DNA of 5,072 nucleotides from an uncultured Lachnospiraceae bacterium. Its GTDB lineage: Bacteria > Bacillota > Clostridia > Lachnospirales > Lachnospiraceae. The position numbers and the translations under genes are program-made. The stretch's first letter is position 1; each line of letters opens with the position of its first letter. The stretch covers positions 1 through 5,072 of the forward strand of contig CABRSG010000189.1 of the NCBI GenBank assembly GCA_902473545.1. The letters are read 5' to 3'. The notes beneath the pieces are model-generated. The model made no database searches. It was not told the origin of the DNA and was given only the letters and a program-made list of their open reading frames with translations. Of the stretch, positions 1-5,072 are shown piece after piece.

Positions 1-116
1 CGCCCGCCAAGAAGTCTCAGCCCGGGCGAAGAAACGCTTCCGCAAACAGATTTAACAATTTTCCGCAGCGCGATTATGATTTTGAACAGCTTGAGCAGCA
101 GCTTCTTGACTGCTGA
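1..116 (+). CDS. DnaD-like replication initiation protein, C-terminal end (5' partial)
   Basis: Reading codons from position 3 gives an open frame of 37 residues ending at a TGA at 114-116. The tail contains NRFNNFPQRDYDFEQLEQQL and ends LLDC. A basic, low-complexity linker followed by a FNNFxQRDYDFxxLExxLL tail is, from recall of the family, how many clostridial DnaD-domain primosome proteins end. DnaD proteins remodel DNA and help recruit the helicase loader at replication initiation. The gene lies 11 nt upstream of a DnaC/DnaI-type loader on the same strand, the expected partner, and the loader's Shine-Dalgarno overlaps this stop codon. The DnaD domain itself lies outside the window, so the identification rests on the tail motif and the neighbour. 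It could be another protein with a similar tail. Confidence 0.68.
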   Translation, partial: PAKKSQPGRRNASANRFNNFPQRDYDFEQLEQQLLDC

Positions 117-121
117 GGAGG
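116..121 (+). promoter_or_regulatory. Ribosome binding site of the helicase-loader gene
   Basis: A consensus AGGAGG begins on the last base of the upstream TGA stop and sits 6 nt before the TTG at 128. This spacing supports the TTG start over the in-frame ATG at residue 12. The overlap with the upstream stop suggests that terminating ribosomes re-initiate on the loader gene. Confidence 0.8.
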
Positions 122-127
122 AGAAAC

Positions 128-1129
128 TTGGCACTGAATAATTCACAATACGATGCAATTATGCGCGATTACTACCGCCGTCAGGCAATGCACCGCCGCC
201 AGATGGAGGAACGCGTGCGCGAGGTGCGTGAAAAACTGCCGCGCATCAAAGAAATTGACGATGAGATCGCCTCGGCAAGCGTGCAGTGCGCCCGGGAGCT
301 TTTGTCCGGGAACGGCGCTTCGCTGTCCGCTTTGAAGGAACGGATCGCCGTTCTCGGCACAGAGCGGGAGCAGGTACTTCTTACCGGCGGCTTTCCTGCC
401 AATTATCTCGAAATGACATACGATTGTCCGGACTGCCGCGACCTCGGCTACGTCGACGGTCAAAAATGCCGCTGCTTCCAGAAGGCGGAGATCGATCTTC
501 TGTACACGCAGTCAAATCTTCGCGGCGTTCTGGATGTGGAAAACTTTGATAACTTTTCCTTTGATTACTACTCTGCCGAGCTGAAGGAAGAGCTCAGCGG
601 CGTTTCCTCACTGGAGCGAATGCAGAAGGTTCACGCTGTCTGCCGTCAGTTTGTCCGGGATTTCGACACTGCAAACGCAAACCTGTTCTTTTACGGAGAC
701 ACCGGGATCGGAAAAACCTTCCTCTCTCACTGTATTGCCAAAGAGCTTCTGGACACGACGCATTCCGTGGTCTATTTTTCCGCGCAGGAGCTTTTCGAGA
801 TGATCGCACAGAAGCGCTTTGGAAAAACGGAGGACGCGCAGGTGGCTCTGGATGCCATCTATAGCTGCGACCTGCTGATCATCGACGACCTTGGCACCGA
901 GATCACAAATACTTTTGTGAATTCCGAGCTGTTTCTCTGTATTAATGAACGGCTCACAGCGCGGAAATCCACCATTATTTCCACCAATCTCTCGCTGAAA
1001 GCATTTAAGGATACCTACTCGGAGCGTATCTTTTCGCGCATCTCAACAAGCTATACCATGCTGAAACTGTTTGGGAAGGACATCCGCCTTTTAAAGAAGA
1101 TGGAACGGATCTCACAAAAGAAAAAATAA
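128..1129 (+). CDS. dnaC: DnaC/DnaI-type replicative helicase loader, AAA+ ATPase
   Basis: This 333-aa protein is a predicted cytoplasmic AAA+ ATPase that loads the replicative helicase onto DNA, the role of DnaI in Bacillus. Residues 1-90 are charged and helical. Residues 100-116 hold a four-cysteine motif, CPDC then CRC (C100, C103, C114, C116), which probably binds zinc, as in DnaI-like N-terminal domains that contact the helicase. The ATPase core follows: Walker A GDTGIGKT (190-197), Walker B LLIIDDLG (249-256), sensor-1 STN (285-287) and an SERIFSR box (299-304) with candidate arginine fingers R300 and R304. The TTG start is chosen for its AGGAGG and because the resulting N-terminus, MALNNSQYDAIM, matches the form I recall in related clostridial proteins. 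It follows a DnaD-like gene by 11 nt, implying a replication-initiation operon. The IstB/transposon-associated ATPases share the core, but the cysteine motif and the DnaD neighbour favour the chromosomal loader. The frame is intact. Confidence 0.9.
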   Translation: MALNNSQYDAIMRDYYRRQAMHRRQMEERVREVREKLPRIKEIDDEIASASVQCARELLSGNGASLSALKERIAVLGTEREQVLLTGGFPANYLEMTYDCPDCRDLGYVDGQKCRCFQKAEIDLLYTQSNLRGVLDVENFDNFSFDYYSAELKEELSGVSSLERMQKVHAVCRQFVRDFDTANANLFFYGDTGIGKTFLSHCIAKELLDTTHSVVYFSAQELFEMIAQKRFGKTEDAQVALDAIYSCDLLIIDDLGTEITNTFVNSELFLCINERLTARKSTIISTNLSLKAFKDTYSERIFSRISTSYTMLKLFGKDIRLLKKMERISQKKK

Positions 1130-1173
1130 CCCGTCAGAACAGACAGGAAACACGGAACAATTACAAAAAAGCC

Positions 1174-1201
1174 TTGAATAAATAAACTTTTATGTTATGA
1201 T
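1174..1201 (+). promoter_or_regulatory. Candidate sigma-A promoter of prs, with extended -10
   Basis: TTGAAT (1174-1179) matches the -35 consensus at five of six positions. It is followed by a 16-bp spacer and TATGAT (1196-1201), a five-of-six -10 match. A TG at 1193-1194, one base before the -10, forms an extended -10. The surrounding DNA is A/T rich, and the predicted start of transcription lies about 20-25 nt before the prs start codon, leaving a short leader with no room for a riboswitch. No operator palindrome is visible. The evidence is sequence match only. Confidence 0.65.
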
Positions 1202-1219
1202 GTTAGTGAAAAAACCTAC

Positions 1220-1224
1220 GGAGG
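1220..1224 (+). promoter_or_regulatory. Ribosome binding site of prs
   Basis: GGAGG lies 7 nt before the ATG at 1232, which is a near-ideal spacing and fixes the start of the long-form PRPP synthetase. Confidence 0.8.
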
Positions 1225-1231
1225 AACAATC

Positions 1232-2401
1232 ATGCAGACAGAAGAACGCAATTTGAACACCATCCCAGTCGGACCGCTCGCACTGATCCCGCTTGCAAGC
1301 TGCAGGGAGCTTGGCGAGAAGATTGACCAGTACCTGGTGAACTGGCGCAAAGAGCGCGACCACGAACACAAAGCAACCATTGCTTTTCGCGAATACGAAA
1401 AAGACAGCTACCTTGTAAATGCAAAAGTCCCCCGTTTCGGTTCCGGTGAGGCAAAGGGCACCATCAATGATTCGGTGCGCGGCAATGACCTCTATATCCT
1501 GGTCGACGTCTGCAATTACAGTCTCACCTACTCTCTTGCCGGACGCACGAATCATATGTCGCCGGACGATCACTTTCAGGACCTCAAGCGCATTATTGCT
1601 GCCGCAGAGGGAAAAGCAAAGCGCATCACGGTGATCATGCCATTTTTATATGAGGGACGCCAGCACAAGAGAAACGGCCGCGAATCCCTCGACTGCGCGC
1701 TGGCTCTTCAGGAGCTGACAAACATGGGCGTCGACAACATTATTACCTTCGATGCACACGATCCGCGCGTGCAGAATGCAATCCCGCTGCACGGTTTCGA
1801 GACGGTACAGCCGGTATACCAGTTTATCAAGGGTCTGTTTAAAGCGCAGCCAAATCTTCACATTGACAAAGATTCCATGCTGATCATCAGTCCGGATGAA
1901 GGCGGCATGAGCCGCGCCGTCTATATGGCAAACGTGCTCGGTCTTGATATGGGTATGTTCTATAAGAGAAGAGATTACTCAAAGATTGTAGACGGACGCA
2001 ATCCGATCGTAGCGCATGAGTTTCTTGGCTCCAACGTGGAAGGCAAGGACATGGTGATCATCGACGATATGATTTCCTCCGGCGACAGTATGCTGGAAGT
2101 GGCTTCCGCACTGAAAAAACGGAAGGCGAGAAGAATCTTTCTCTGCTCTACCTTCGGTCTTTTCACGAACGGCATGGAAAAATTCGACAAAGCATACGAG
2201 AACGGCATATTCGACTATCTGCTCACGACGAACCTTGTTTACCAGTCGCCGGAGCTGCTGTCGAAAAAATATTATACGAGCTGTGATCTCAGTAAATATC
2301 TTGCCTACATTATTGACACGCTGAATCACGACGCTTCCATCAGCGAGCTGTTAAGCCCGCTCGACCGCATCCAGCGTTTCCTTGAAAAAGCAAACGCGTA
2401 G
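1232..2401 (+). CDS. prs: Ribose-phosphate pyrophosphokinase (PRPP synthetase), long divergent form
   Basis: The predicted cytoplasmic enzyme transfers pyrophosphate from ATP to ribose 5-phosphate, giving PRPP for purine, pyrimidine, NAD, histidine and tryptophan synthesis. Landmarks align along the family: RFGSGE (68-73) then SVRGNDLYILVD (81-92), matching the usual RFSDGE...ESIRGxDxYII; MPFLYEGRQHKR (136-147) for the flexible ATP loop; FDAHDPRVQNA (173-183), whose H176 matches the metal/ATP-binding histidine; ISPDEGGMSRA (219-229); YKRRD (244-248); and the PRPP loop IIDDMISSGDS (276-286). At 389 aa it is about 70 residues longer than the usual 310-320. The extra length lies at the N-terminus (about 27), after residue 95 (about 10), near 200-214 and at the C-terminus. 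The usual RQDRK loop reads RQHKR, and DDxIDTAGT reads DDMISSGDS. I recall this long form from Lachnospiraceae genomes. The gene has its own promoter and ribosome binding site and seems monocistronic. The family is secure; kinetics and allostery may differ from the Bacillus enzyme. Confidence 0.9.
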   Translation: MQTEERNLNTIPVGPLALIPLASCRELGEKIDQYLVNWRKERDHEHKATIAFREYEKDSYLVNAKVPRFGSGEAKGTINDSVRGNDLYILVDVCNYSLTYSLAGRTNHMSPDDHFQDLKRIIAAAEGKAKRITVIMPFLYEGRQHKRNGRESLDCALALQELTNMGVDNIITFDAHDPRVQNAIPLHGFETVQPVYQFIKGLFKAQPNLHIDKDSMLIISPDEGGMSRAVYMANVLGLDMGMFYKRRDYSKIVDGRNPIVAHEFLGSNVEGKDMVIIDDMISSGDSMLEVASALKKRKARRIFLCSTFGLFTNGMEKFDKAYENGIFDYLLTTNLVYQSPELLSKKYYTSCDLSKYLAYIIDTLNHDASISELLSPLDRIQRFLEKANA

Positions 2402-2428
2402 CCTGAGGTTTATTCCCGCGAGCAACGA

Positions 2429-2460
2429 GCCAAGCGGATGTGCTCGCACATCCATTTGGC
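2429..2460. repeat. Hairpin 1 of the intergenic element
   Basis: GGATGTG (2436-2442) and CACATCC (2447-2453) pair perfectly around a CTCG loop. The stem continues outward through one C/A mismatch into GCCAAG (2429-2434) pairing with TTTGGC (2455-2460), including one G-T wobble. The total is 14 stacked positions with a single mismatch. No T tract follows on either strand. Confidence 0.8.
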
Positions 2461-2493
2461 GGCGCTGTGTGCCGGTGGCACACGTTTAGCGCC
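2461..2493. repeat. Hairpin 2 of the intergenic element
   Basis: GTGTGCC (2467-2473) pairs with GGCACAC (2477-2483) around a GGT loop. An outer GGCGCT (2461-2466) pairs with AGCGCC (2488-2493), leaving GTTT (2484-2487) as a one-sided four-base bulge. This gives 13 base pairs, starting on the base after hairpin 1 ends. It lacks a T tract. Confidence 0.8.
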
Positions 2494-2517
2494 GACCGTA
2501 GCGAAGCGTAGACCAAA

Positions 2518-2536
2518 TACCCCGCTCCTTGGGGTA
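2518..2536. repeat. Hairpin 3 of the intergenic element
   Basis: TACCCC (2518-2523) and GGGGTA (2531-2536) form a 6-bp stem with a seven-base loop. On the minus strand it is followed by TTTGG, which makes it the closest thing to a terminator for the ATPase operon, but the T run is too short to be convincing. Its left arm is shared with a competing longer-range inverted repeat. Confidence 0.6.
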
Positions 2537-2540
2537 GAAA

Positions 2541-2560
2541 GGACAAGCCTGGTCATGTCC
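2541..2560. repeat. Hairpin 4 of the intergenic element (weak)
   Basis: GGACA (2541-2545) can pair with TGTCC (2556-2560) around a ten-base loop. Five base pairs alone would occur by chance fairly often. It is listed because it continues the series of three stronger hairpins. Confidence 0.4.
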
Positions 2561-2566
2561 CGTAGC

Positions 2567-4168
2567 TTACTGCGAGGTATTTGACTCGTATATCCGCTGC
2601 AGTATCTCCTGCTCTCTCCGATGACAGGTGAACAGCAGTACCTGACGCCCGCTAAGAGCCAGCCACCGCAGTGTCTGCTCAAGGCGGGTATCGTCGTATG
2701 TGAGGAAAGCGTCATCCAATATCAGCGGCAGCGCATCCTCCTGGTTTAAAAACTCCGCGCATGCCATGCGCAGCGCAAAATAAATCTGTTCCATCGTTCC
2801 GCGGCTCACCTGCCAGATGGACAGCAGCTTCTGCGGCGTGCTCACCCGCACCTGAAAGTTTTCATCCAGATAAGCGCCCGTATATTTTCCGCCGGTGATC
2901 ACCGATAAAATTTCGGAAATCCGCTCGTTGAGCTTCTGTGCATATTCCCGGTAGATGTCATTCATCACCTCCGAGAGCGTATCTATCGCAAGATACACGG
3001 CGGACAGCTTCTGCTCCAGCTCCTCCACTTCGCCCTTTTCCTTTTTCAGTATCTTTTGCTGCTCCTGCAGCTCTTCAAGCATCACCTGCTTTTCTTTGCG
3101 TGCGTTCACCGCCCACTCCAGGTTGGCAAGAAGGCGCTCCTTCTTCGGCGCGTTCCTTTGCTGGCGCTCATACTGCGCCTTCTGCCGTTCATATTCGCGG
3201 CGCATCCGCTGTTCGCGAAGATACGCCTCCTGCTCCTTCATCATATCCTTCTGCTTCTGGTCGCGAACGCCGAAAAACTGCACGCCCAGACAGGCAAGCA
3301 AAATGACAGCCACCGCTCCTGCGCGCACCTGCCACGCAGACATCACCAATGCGACCGCCAGCGCTGCTACCGCAATCACCGCCATGGTGATCTTCCCGAT
3401 TTTCCAGACAATCGTCCCGGCATTTCCTGGTGTATCTTCTTCCGCCGCACGGCTATACGCCTCGCCCGCTTCCCCAATCTCCTCCTCCAGCGCTTTGAGG
3501 CGCTCACGCTGCTTCAGCTCCTGCGATGCAAGCTGCTCCAGCTCCTGCTGCGCATAGTCTATCTTTACGGAAAGCGCCTGCATTTTTTCAATTTTCGCAG
3601 CAACCCTCTGCTTTTTCTCGCGCTCCAGACGTTTCCGCTCCTCCTTCAGCTCCTCCATCGCCTTCGCCCCATCTATACCGGACAAAGAACCGCTCCCGGC
3701 GTTAATCATTCCGTTTCGCACAGCGTTTGCCAGCCCCTCGTCCGTCTCGCCGCTCTGTCCGCCGAAAAACACAGTGTTGGAGAACGCCGTCTCGTCCATG
3801 TCCTGCAGAAGATCGGAAAGCTCCTCTGCGTCAAGCTCGCGGCCTTCCGTCTCACAGATCAGACGCACCGCTTTATCCCGCTTCTCGAAGTTTCGTTCTA
3901 TCCGGTAGATTTTATCTTTGCTGCGAAACTTCAGCATCCCGGAAAAATAACTGCCGTTCTCCCACGGCTGGCGCAGACTGTATTCATCCTGCTGCGCCGC
4001 GCGGCCGCGCATTCTGTCGATTCCGTAAAACATATCCCGTATAAAAGCGCGCATGGTACTCTTTCCCGTCTCATTGTCCCCGTAAATGACATTTACCCCC
4101 GGATGAAACGCCATGCTCTGTCCGTTAAATTTTCCAAAATGATCCATTCTGATTTCCAGTATTTCCAT
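2567..4168 (-). CDS. YhaN/SbcC/Rad50-like ATPase with central membrane hairpin
   Basis: This 533-aa protein has the split ABC-type ATPase of the Rad50/SbcC/YhaN group, which partners an Mre11/SbcD-type nuclease in handling DNA ends and secondary structures. The N-terminal half has MEILEIRMDHFGKF, then Walker A GDNETGKST (30-38) and a Q-loop GGQSGE (136-141). A coiled coil rich in E, K, R and Q covers about 170-240 and resumes at about 303-390. Between them lie two hydrophobic stretches, about 260-279 and 282-300, split by a short WQVR turn: a predicted membrane hairpin where Rad50 has its CxxC zinc hook, which is absent. The C-terminal half has the signature VSRGTMEQIYFALRMA (454-469), Walker B LPLILDDAF (480-488) and H-loop H516. 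The SRGT form of the signature is, from recall, usual for YhaN-like proteins. Bacillus YhaN is near 960 aa, so this is a short-arm version. It starts 3 nt after the phosphoesterase stop, with GAGGT upstream, so the two are translationally coupled. Family assignment is secure; substrate and cellular role are inferred. Confidence 0.85.
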   Translation of the reverse strand: MEILEIRMDHFGKFNGQSMAFHPGVNVIYGDNETGKSTMRAFIRDMFYGIDRMRGRAAQQDEYSLRQPWENGSYFSGMLKFRSKDKIYRIERNFEKRDKAVRLICETEGRELDAEELSDLLQDMDETAFSNTVFFGGQSGETDEGLANAVRNGMINAGSGSLSGIDGAKAMEELKEERKRLEREKKQRVAAKIEKMQALSVKIDYAQQELEQLASQELKQRERLKALEEEIGEAGEAYSRAAEEDTPGNAGTIVWKIGKITMAVIAVAALAVALVMSAWQVRAGAVAVILLACLGVQFFGVRDQKQKDMMKEQEAYLREQRMRREYERQKAQYERQQRNAPKKERLLANLEWAVNARKEKQVMLEELQEQQKILKKEKGEVEELEQKLSAVYLAIDTLSEVMNDIYREYAQKLNERISEILSVITGGKYTGAYLDENFQVRVSTPQKLLSIWQVSRGTMEQIYFALRMACAEFLNQEDALPLILDDAFLTYDDTRLEQTLRWLALSGRQVLLFTCHRREQEILQRIYESNTSQ

Positions 4169-4171
4169 CTA

Positions 4172-5072
4172 CTACCTCTTCTGCGTTTTCTTCAGTGCGG
4201 CAATGCCGCAGGCGAGCGCCTGCCGCCTTACCTGGCTGATTTCTGTCTCCCCGCCCTCGGGCATAAGCTTTTCAATATAACGCCCGATGATGTCTGTCCT
4301 GTGCTGCCGCCGCAGCTCCTCGATCGAAAATCCCGGCTCCGTCAGATCGTTGATCTCCAAAATATTGCCAAGTTCACGGAAGCTCTCCGTATCATACACA
4401 ATCTCCGGCTCCCGCACGCCGACGATATCCACCTTGTAAATATTCTGCGCGCCGTGAGCGGCGATTTCCCGCCCAAGCCGTTCCTGCATCTCGTAATCAG
4501 TGCTCTCCATGCTGCTTTCCAGCGAAAGGTGTACATATTCACGGCAGGCAAACGGCACAAACTCTATGGAAATCTGACCATCCGTATATTCCCCCAGAAT
4601 ATAGCCGTGTATGCCGGTGTCGTTGCTGTCGATCGGCTCCAGCGCCCCCGCGTACGCCATCTTGTCCTCCGCAAGTATCTGCGGCTTGTGGATATGCCCA
4701 AGCGCAATGTAGTCAAAGCCGCTTGATGCCAGACGTTTTTTGTCTATTGGAATATGGCGGTCATCCCCGCCGTGCGCAAGCAAAATGTGACATCCCGGCG
4801 TGTCGTCCGGCTCCAGATCATTGTAGAGCGGTTCTGTAATCTCCTTACTGTAATAGCTGAACCCGTAAACGGTCGTCTGAAGCCGCTTAAAATAAACGCT
4901 CTCGCATTCCGGCGAGTCCAGAAAGATCACATTTTCCTCCCAGGCAAAGCTGCGGCAGGGCGAATCGCGGTGCAGGTGATCGTGGTTGCCGGCGATCCAT
5001 ATCACCTGCGTTCTGCCAAGGCTGCCAAATAAATAGTTTACTTCTTTTAATTCGCGCAGAAGCGGCTGGCGG
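4172..5072 (-). CDS. YhaO/SbcD/Mre11-like metallophosphoesterase (5' end outside window)
   Basis: The frame stays open to the right edge, giving 300 codons including the stop. The GTG at 5005 is not the start: the 22 codons before it (RQPLLRELKEVNYLFGSLGR, then TQ) are typical phosphoesterase sequence leading into VIWIAGNHDH. Visible metal-site motifs are GNHD (4990-4979), the histidine of LLAHGG (4774-4772) and GHIHKP (from 4699 down), with AGALEPID after it as in SbcD-type nucleases. The first motifs, of the DLHxG and GDxxD type, must lie beyond the window. The roughly 120-residue C-terminal part (EFVPFACREYVHL onward) resembles the capping and ATPase-docking region of YhaO/SbcD, and ends in a basic KKTQKR tail. 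It lies 3 nt upstream of the Rad50-like ATPase, its expected partner. Family members are manganese-dependent DNA nucleases; here the nuclease role is inferred. Operon promoter and start are not in view. Confidence 0.87.
   Translation of the reverse strand, partial: RQPLLRELKEVNYLFGSLGRTQVIWIAGNHDHLHRDSPCRSFAWEENVIFLDSPECESVYFKRLQTTVYGFSYYSKEITEPLYNDLEPDDTPGCHILLAHGGDDRHIPIDKKRLASSGFDYIALGHIHKPQILAEDKMAYAGALEPIDSNDTGIHGYILGEYTDGQISIEFVPFACREYVHLSLESSMESTDYEMQERLGREIAAHGAQNIYKVDIVGVREPEIVYDTESFRELGNILEINDLTEPGFSIEELRRQHRTDIIGRYIEKLMPEGGETEISQVRRQALACGIAALKKTQKR
4174..4178 (-). promoter_or_regulatory. Ribosome binding site of the YhaN-like ATPase
   Basis: On the minus strand GAGGT reads 4178 to 4174, overlapping the last codon and stop of the upstream phosphoesterase, and sits 5 nt before the ATG at 4168. 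It supports that start and points to coupled translation of the two subunits. Confidence 0.65.

Larger units (their letters stand above)
2402..2566. repeat. Highly structured non-coding intergenic element, possible dispersed repeat
   Basis: This 165-nt gap between the convergent prs and ATPase genes has no ribosome-bound or plausible coding frame. It is packed with four successive inverted repeats (2429-2460, 2461-2493, 2518-2536, 2541-2560), of which the first two nearly abut. It also has direct CGTAG repeats around 2496-2511 and an inverted repeat that crosses into the ATPase tail (2514-2525 with 2572-2583). The longest T run on either strand is three to four bases, so none of the hairpins is a classic intrinsic terminator. 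Dense GC-rich palindromes between convergent genes are typical of REP-like or MITE-like dispersed elements, or of a structured RNA. I have an impression, not verified, that similar GAGCAACGAGCC-type segments recur in Lachnospiraceae genomes. A terminator array remains an alternative. Confidence 0.55.
2514..2583. repeat. Long-range inverted repeat spanning the intergenic element and the ATPase gene end
   Basis: CAAATACCCCGC (2514-2525) is complementary to GCGAGGTATTTG (2572-2583) at 11 of 12 positions. The right arm lies in the last codons of the minus-strand ATPase. The arms enclose hairpin 4 and half of hairpin 3, so this pairing and hairpin 3 exclude each other. It could be an RNA switch between two folds or the border of an inserted element. 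Confidence 0.5.

Noticed and set aside
1131..1147. Possible terminator hairpin after the helicase loader
   Set aside because: Only CC-GTC against GAC-GG pair, with a bulged A, and the following sequence is GAAAC rather than T-rich. It is too weak to call.
1130..1231. A purine-type riboswitch or attenuator before prs
   Set aside because: The gap is 102 nt and the likely promoter leaves only about 20-25 nt of leader, which is too short for an aptamer; no conserved aptamer core is visible.
2340..2546. A 68-codon minus-strand frame through the intergenic element
   Set aside because: It overlaps the end of prs, has no domain and consists mostly of translated palindromes. Such frames are a common source of spurious hypothetical proteins in repeats.
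2410..2715. A 101-codon minus-strand frame overlapping the intergenic element and the ATPase tail
   Set aside because: It reads the ATPase C-terminal coding region in another frame, has no family features, and the ATPase frame is clearly the real one.
3269..3391. Zinc-hook CxxC motif at the apex of the Rad50-like coiled coil
   Set aside because: The only cysteine in this stretch is a single residue in the second hydrophobic helix; there is no CxxC, so a zinc hook cannot be claimed.
3056..4726. A 556-codon open frame on the + strand, antisense to both nuclease-complex genes
   Set aside because: It runs across two well-supported minus-strand genes and their junction, has leucine, histidine and arginine-rich composition with no recognisable domain, and no ribosome binding site was apparent. 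It looks like a codon-bias shadow.

Overview
The window looks like chromosomal DNA of a Clostridia-class Firmicute, most likely a Lachnospiraceae member. This rests on recall of protein families, moderate GC content and strong AGGAGG-type ribosome binding sites; no search was run. Three signs point there: a DnaD-like tail followed by a DnaC/DnaI-type loader with an N-terminal four-cysteine motif, an unusually long (389 aa) PRPP synthetase, and a short YhaN/SbcC-like ATPase paired with a YhaO/SbcD-like phosphoesterase.

Layout. Positions 1-116 (+) hold the last 37 codons of a DnaD-like replication protein. It is followed after 11 nt by an ATP-dependent helicase loader (128-1129, +, TTG start); the two look co-transcribed and translationally linked. 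A 102-nt gap carries a good extended -10 promoter and a ribosome binding site for the long-form ribose-phosphate pyrophosphokinase prs (1232-2401, +). A 165-nt intergenic region (2402-2566) separates prs from genes on the opposite strand. It has no credible coding sequence but is densely palindromic, with four consecutive hairpins, the first two nearly abutting, plus a longer-range inverted repeat reaching into the next gene. The minus strand then carries an operon entering from beyond the right edge: a SbcD/YhaO-like metallophosphoesterase (4172-5072, its beginning cut off by the window) and, 3 nt downstream, a 533-aa Rad50/SbcC/YhaN-like ATPase (2567-4168). In the ATPase a predicted two-helix membrane hairpin sits where Rad50 has its zinc hook.

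How they work together. The left pair serves loading of the replicative helicase. prs makes PRPP for nucleotide, histidine and tryptophan synthesis. The minus-strand pair is an Mre11-Rad50-like nuclease/ATPase complex, probably acting on DNA ends or structures near the membrane. All complete genes appear intact. The most unusual parts are the structured convergent intergenic element, the membrane-hairpin Rad50-like protein and the non-canonical active-site loops of the PRPP synthetase.
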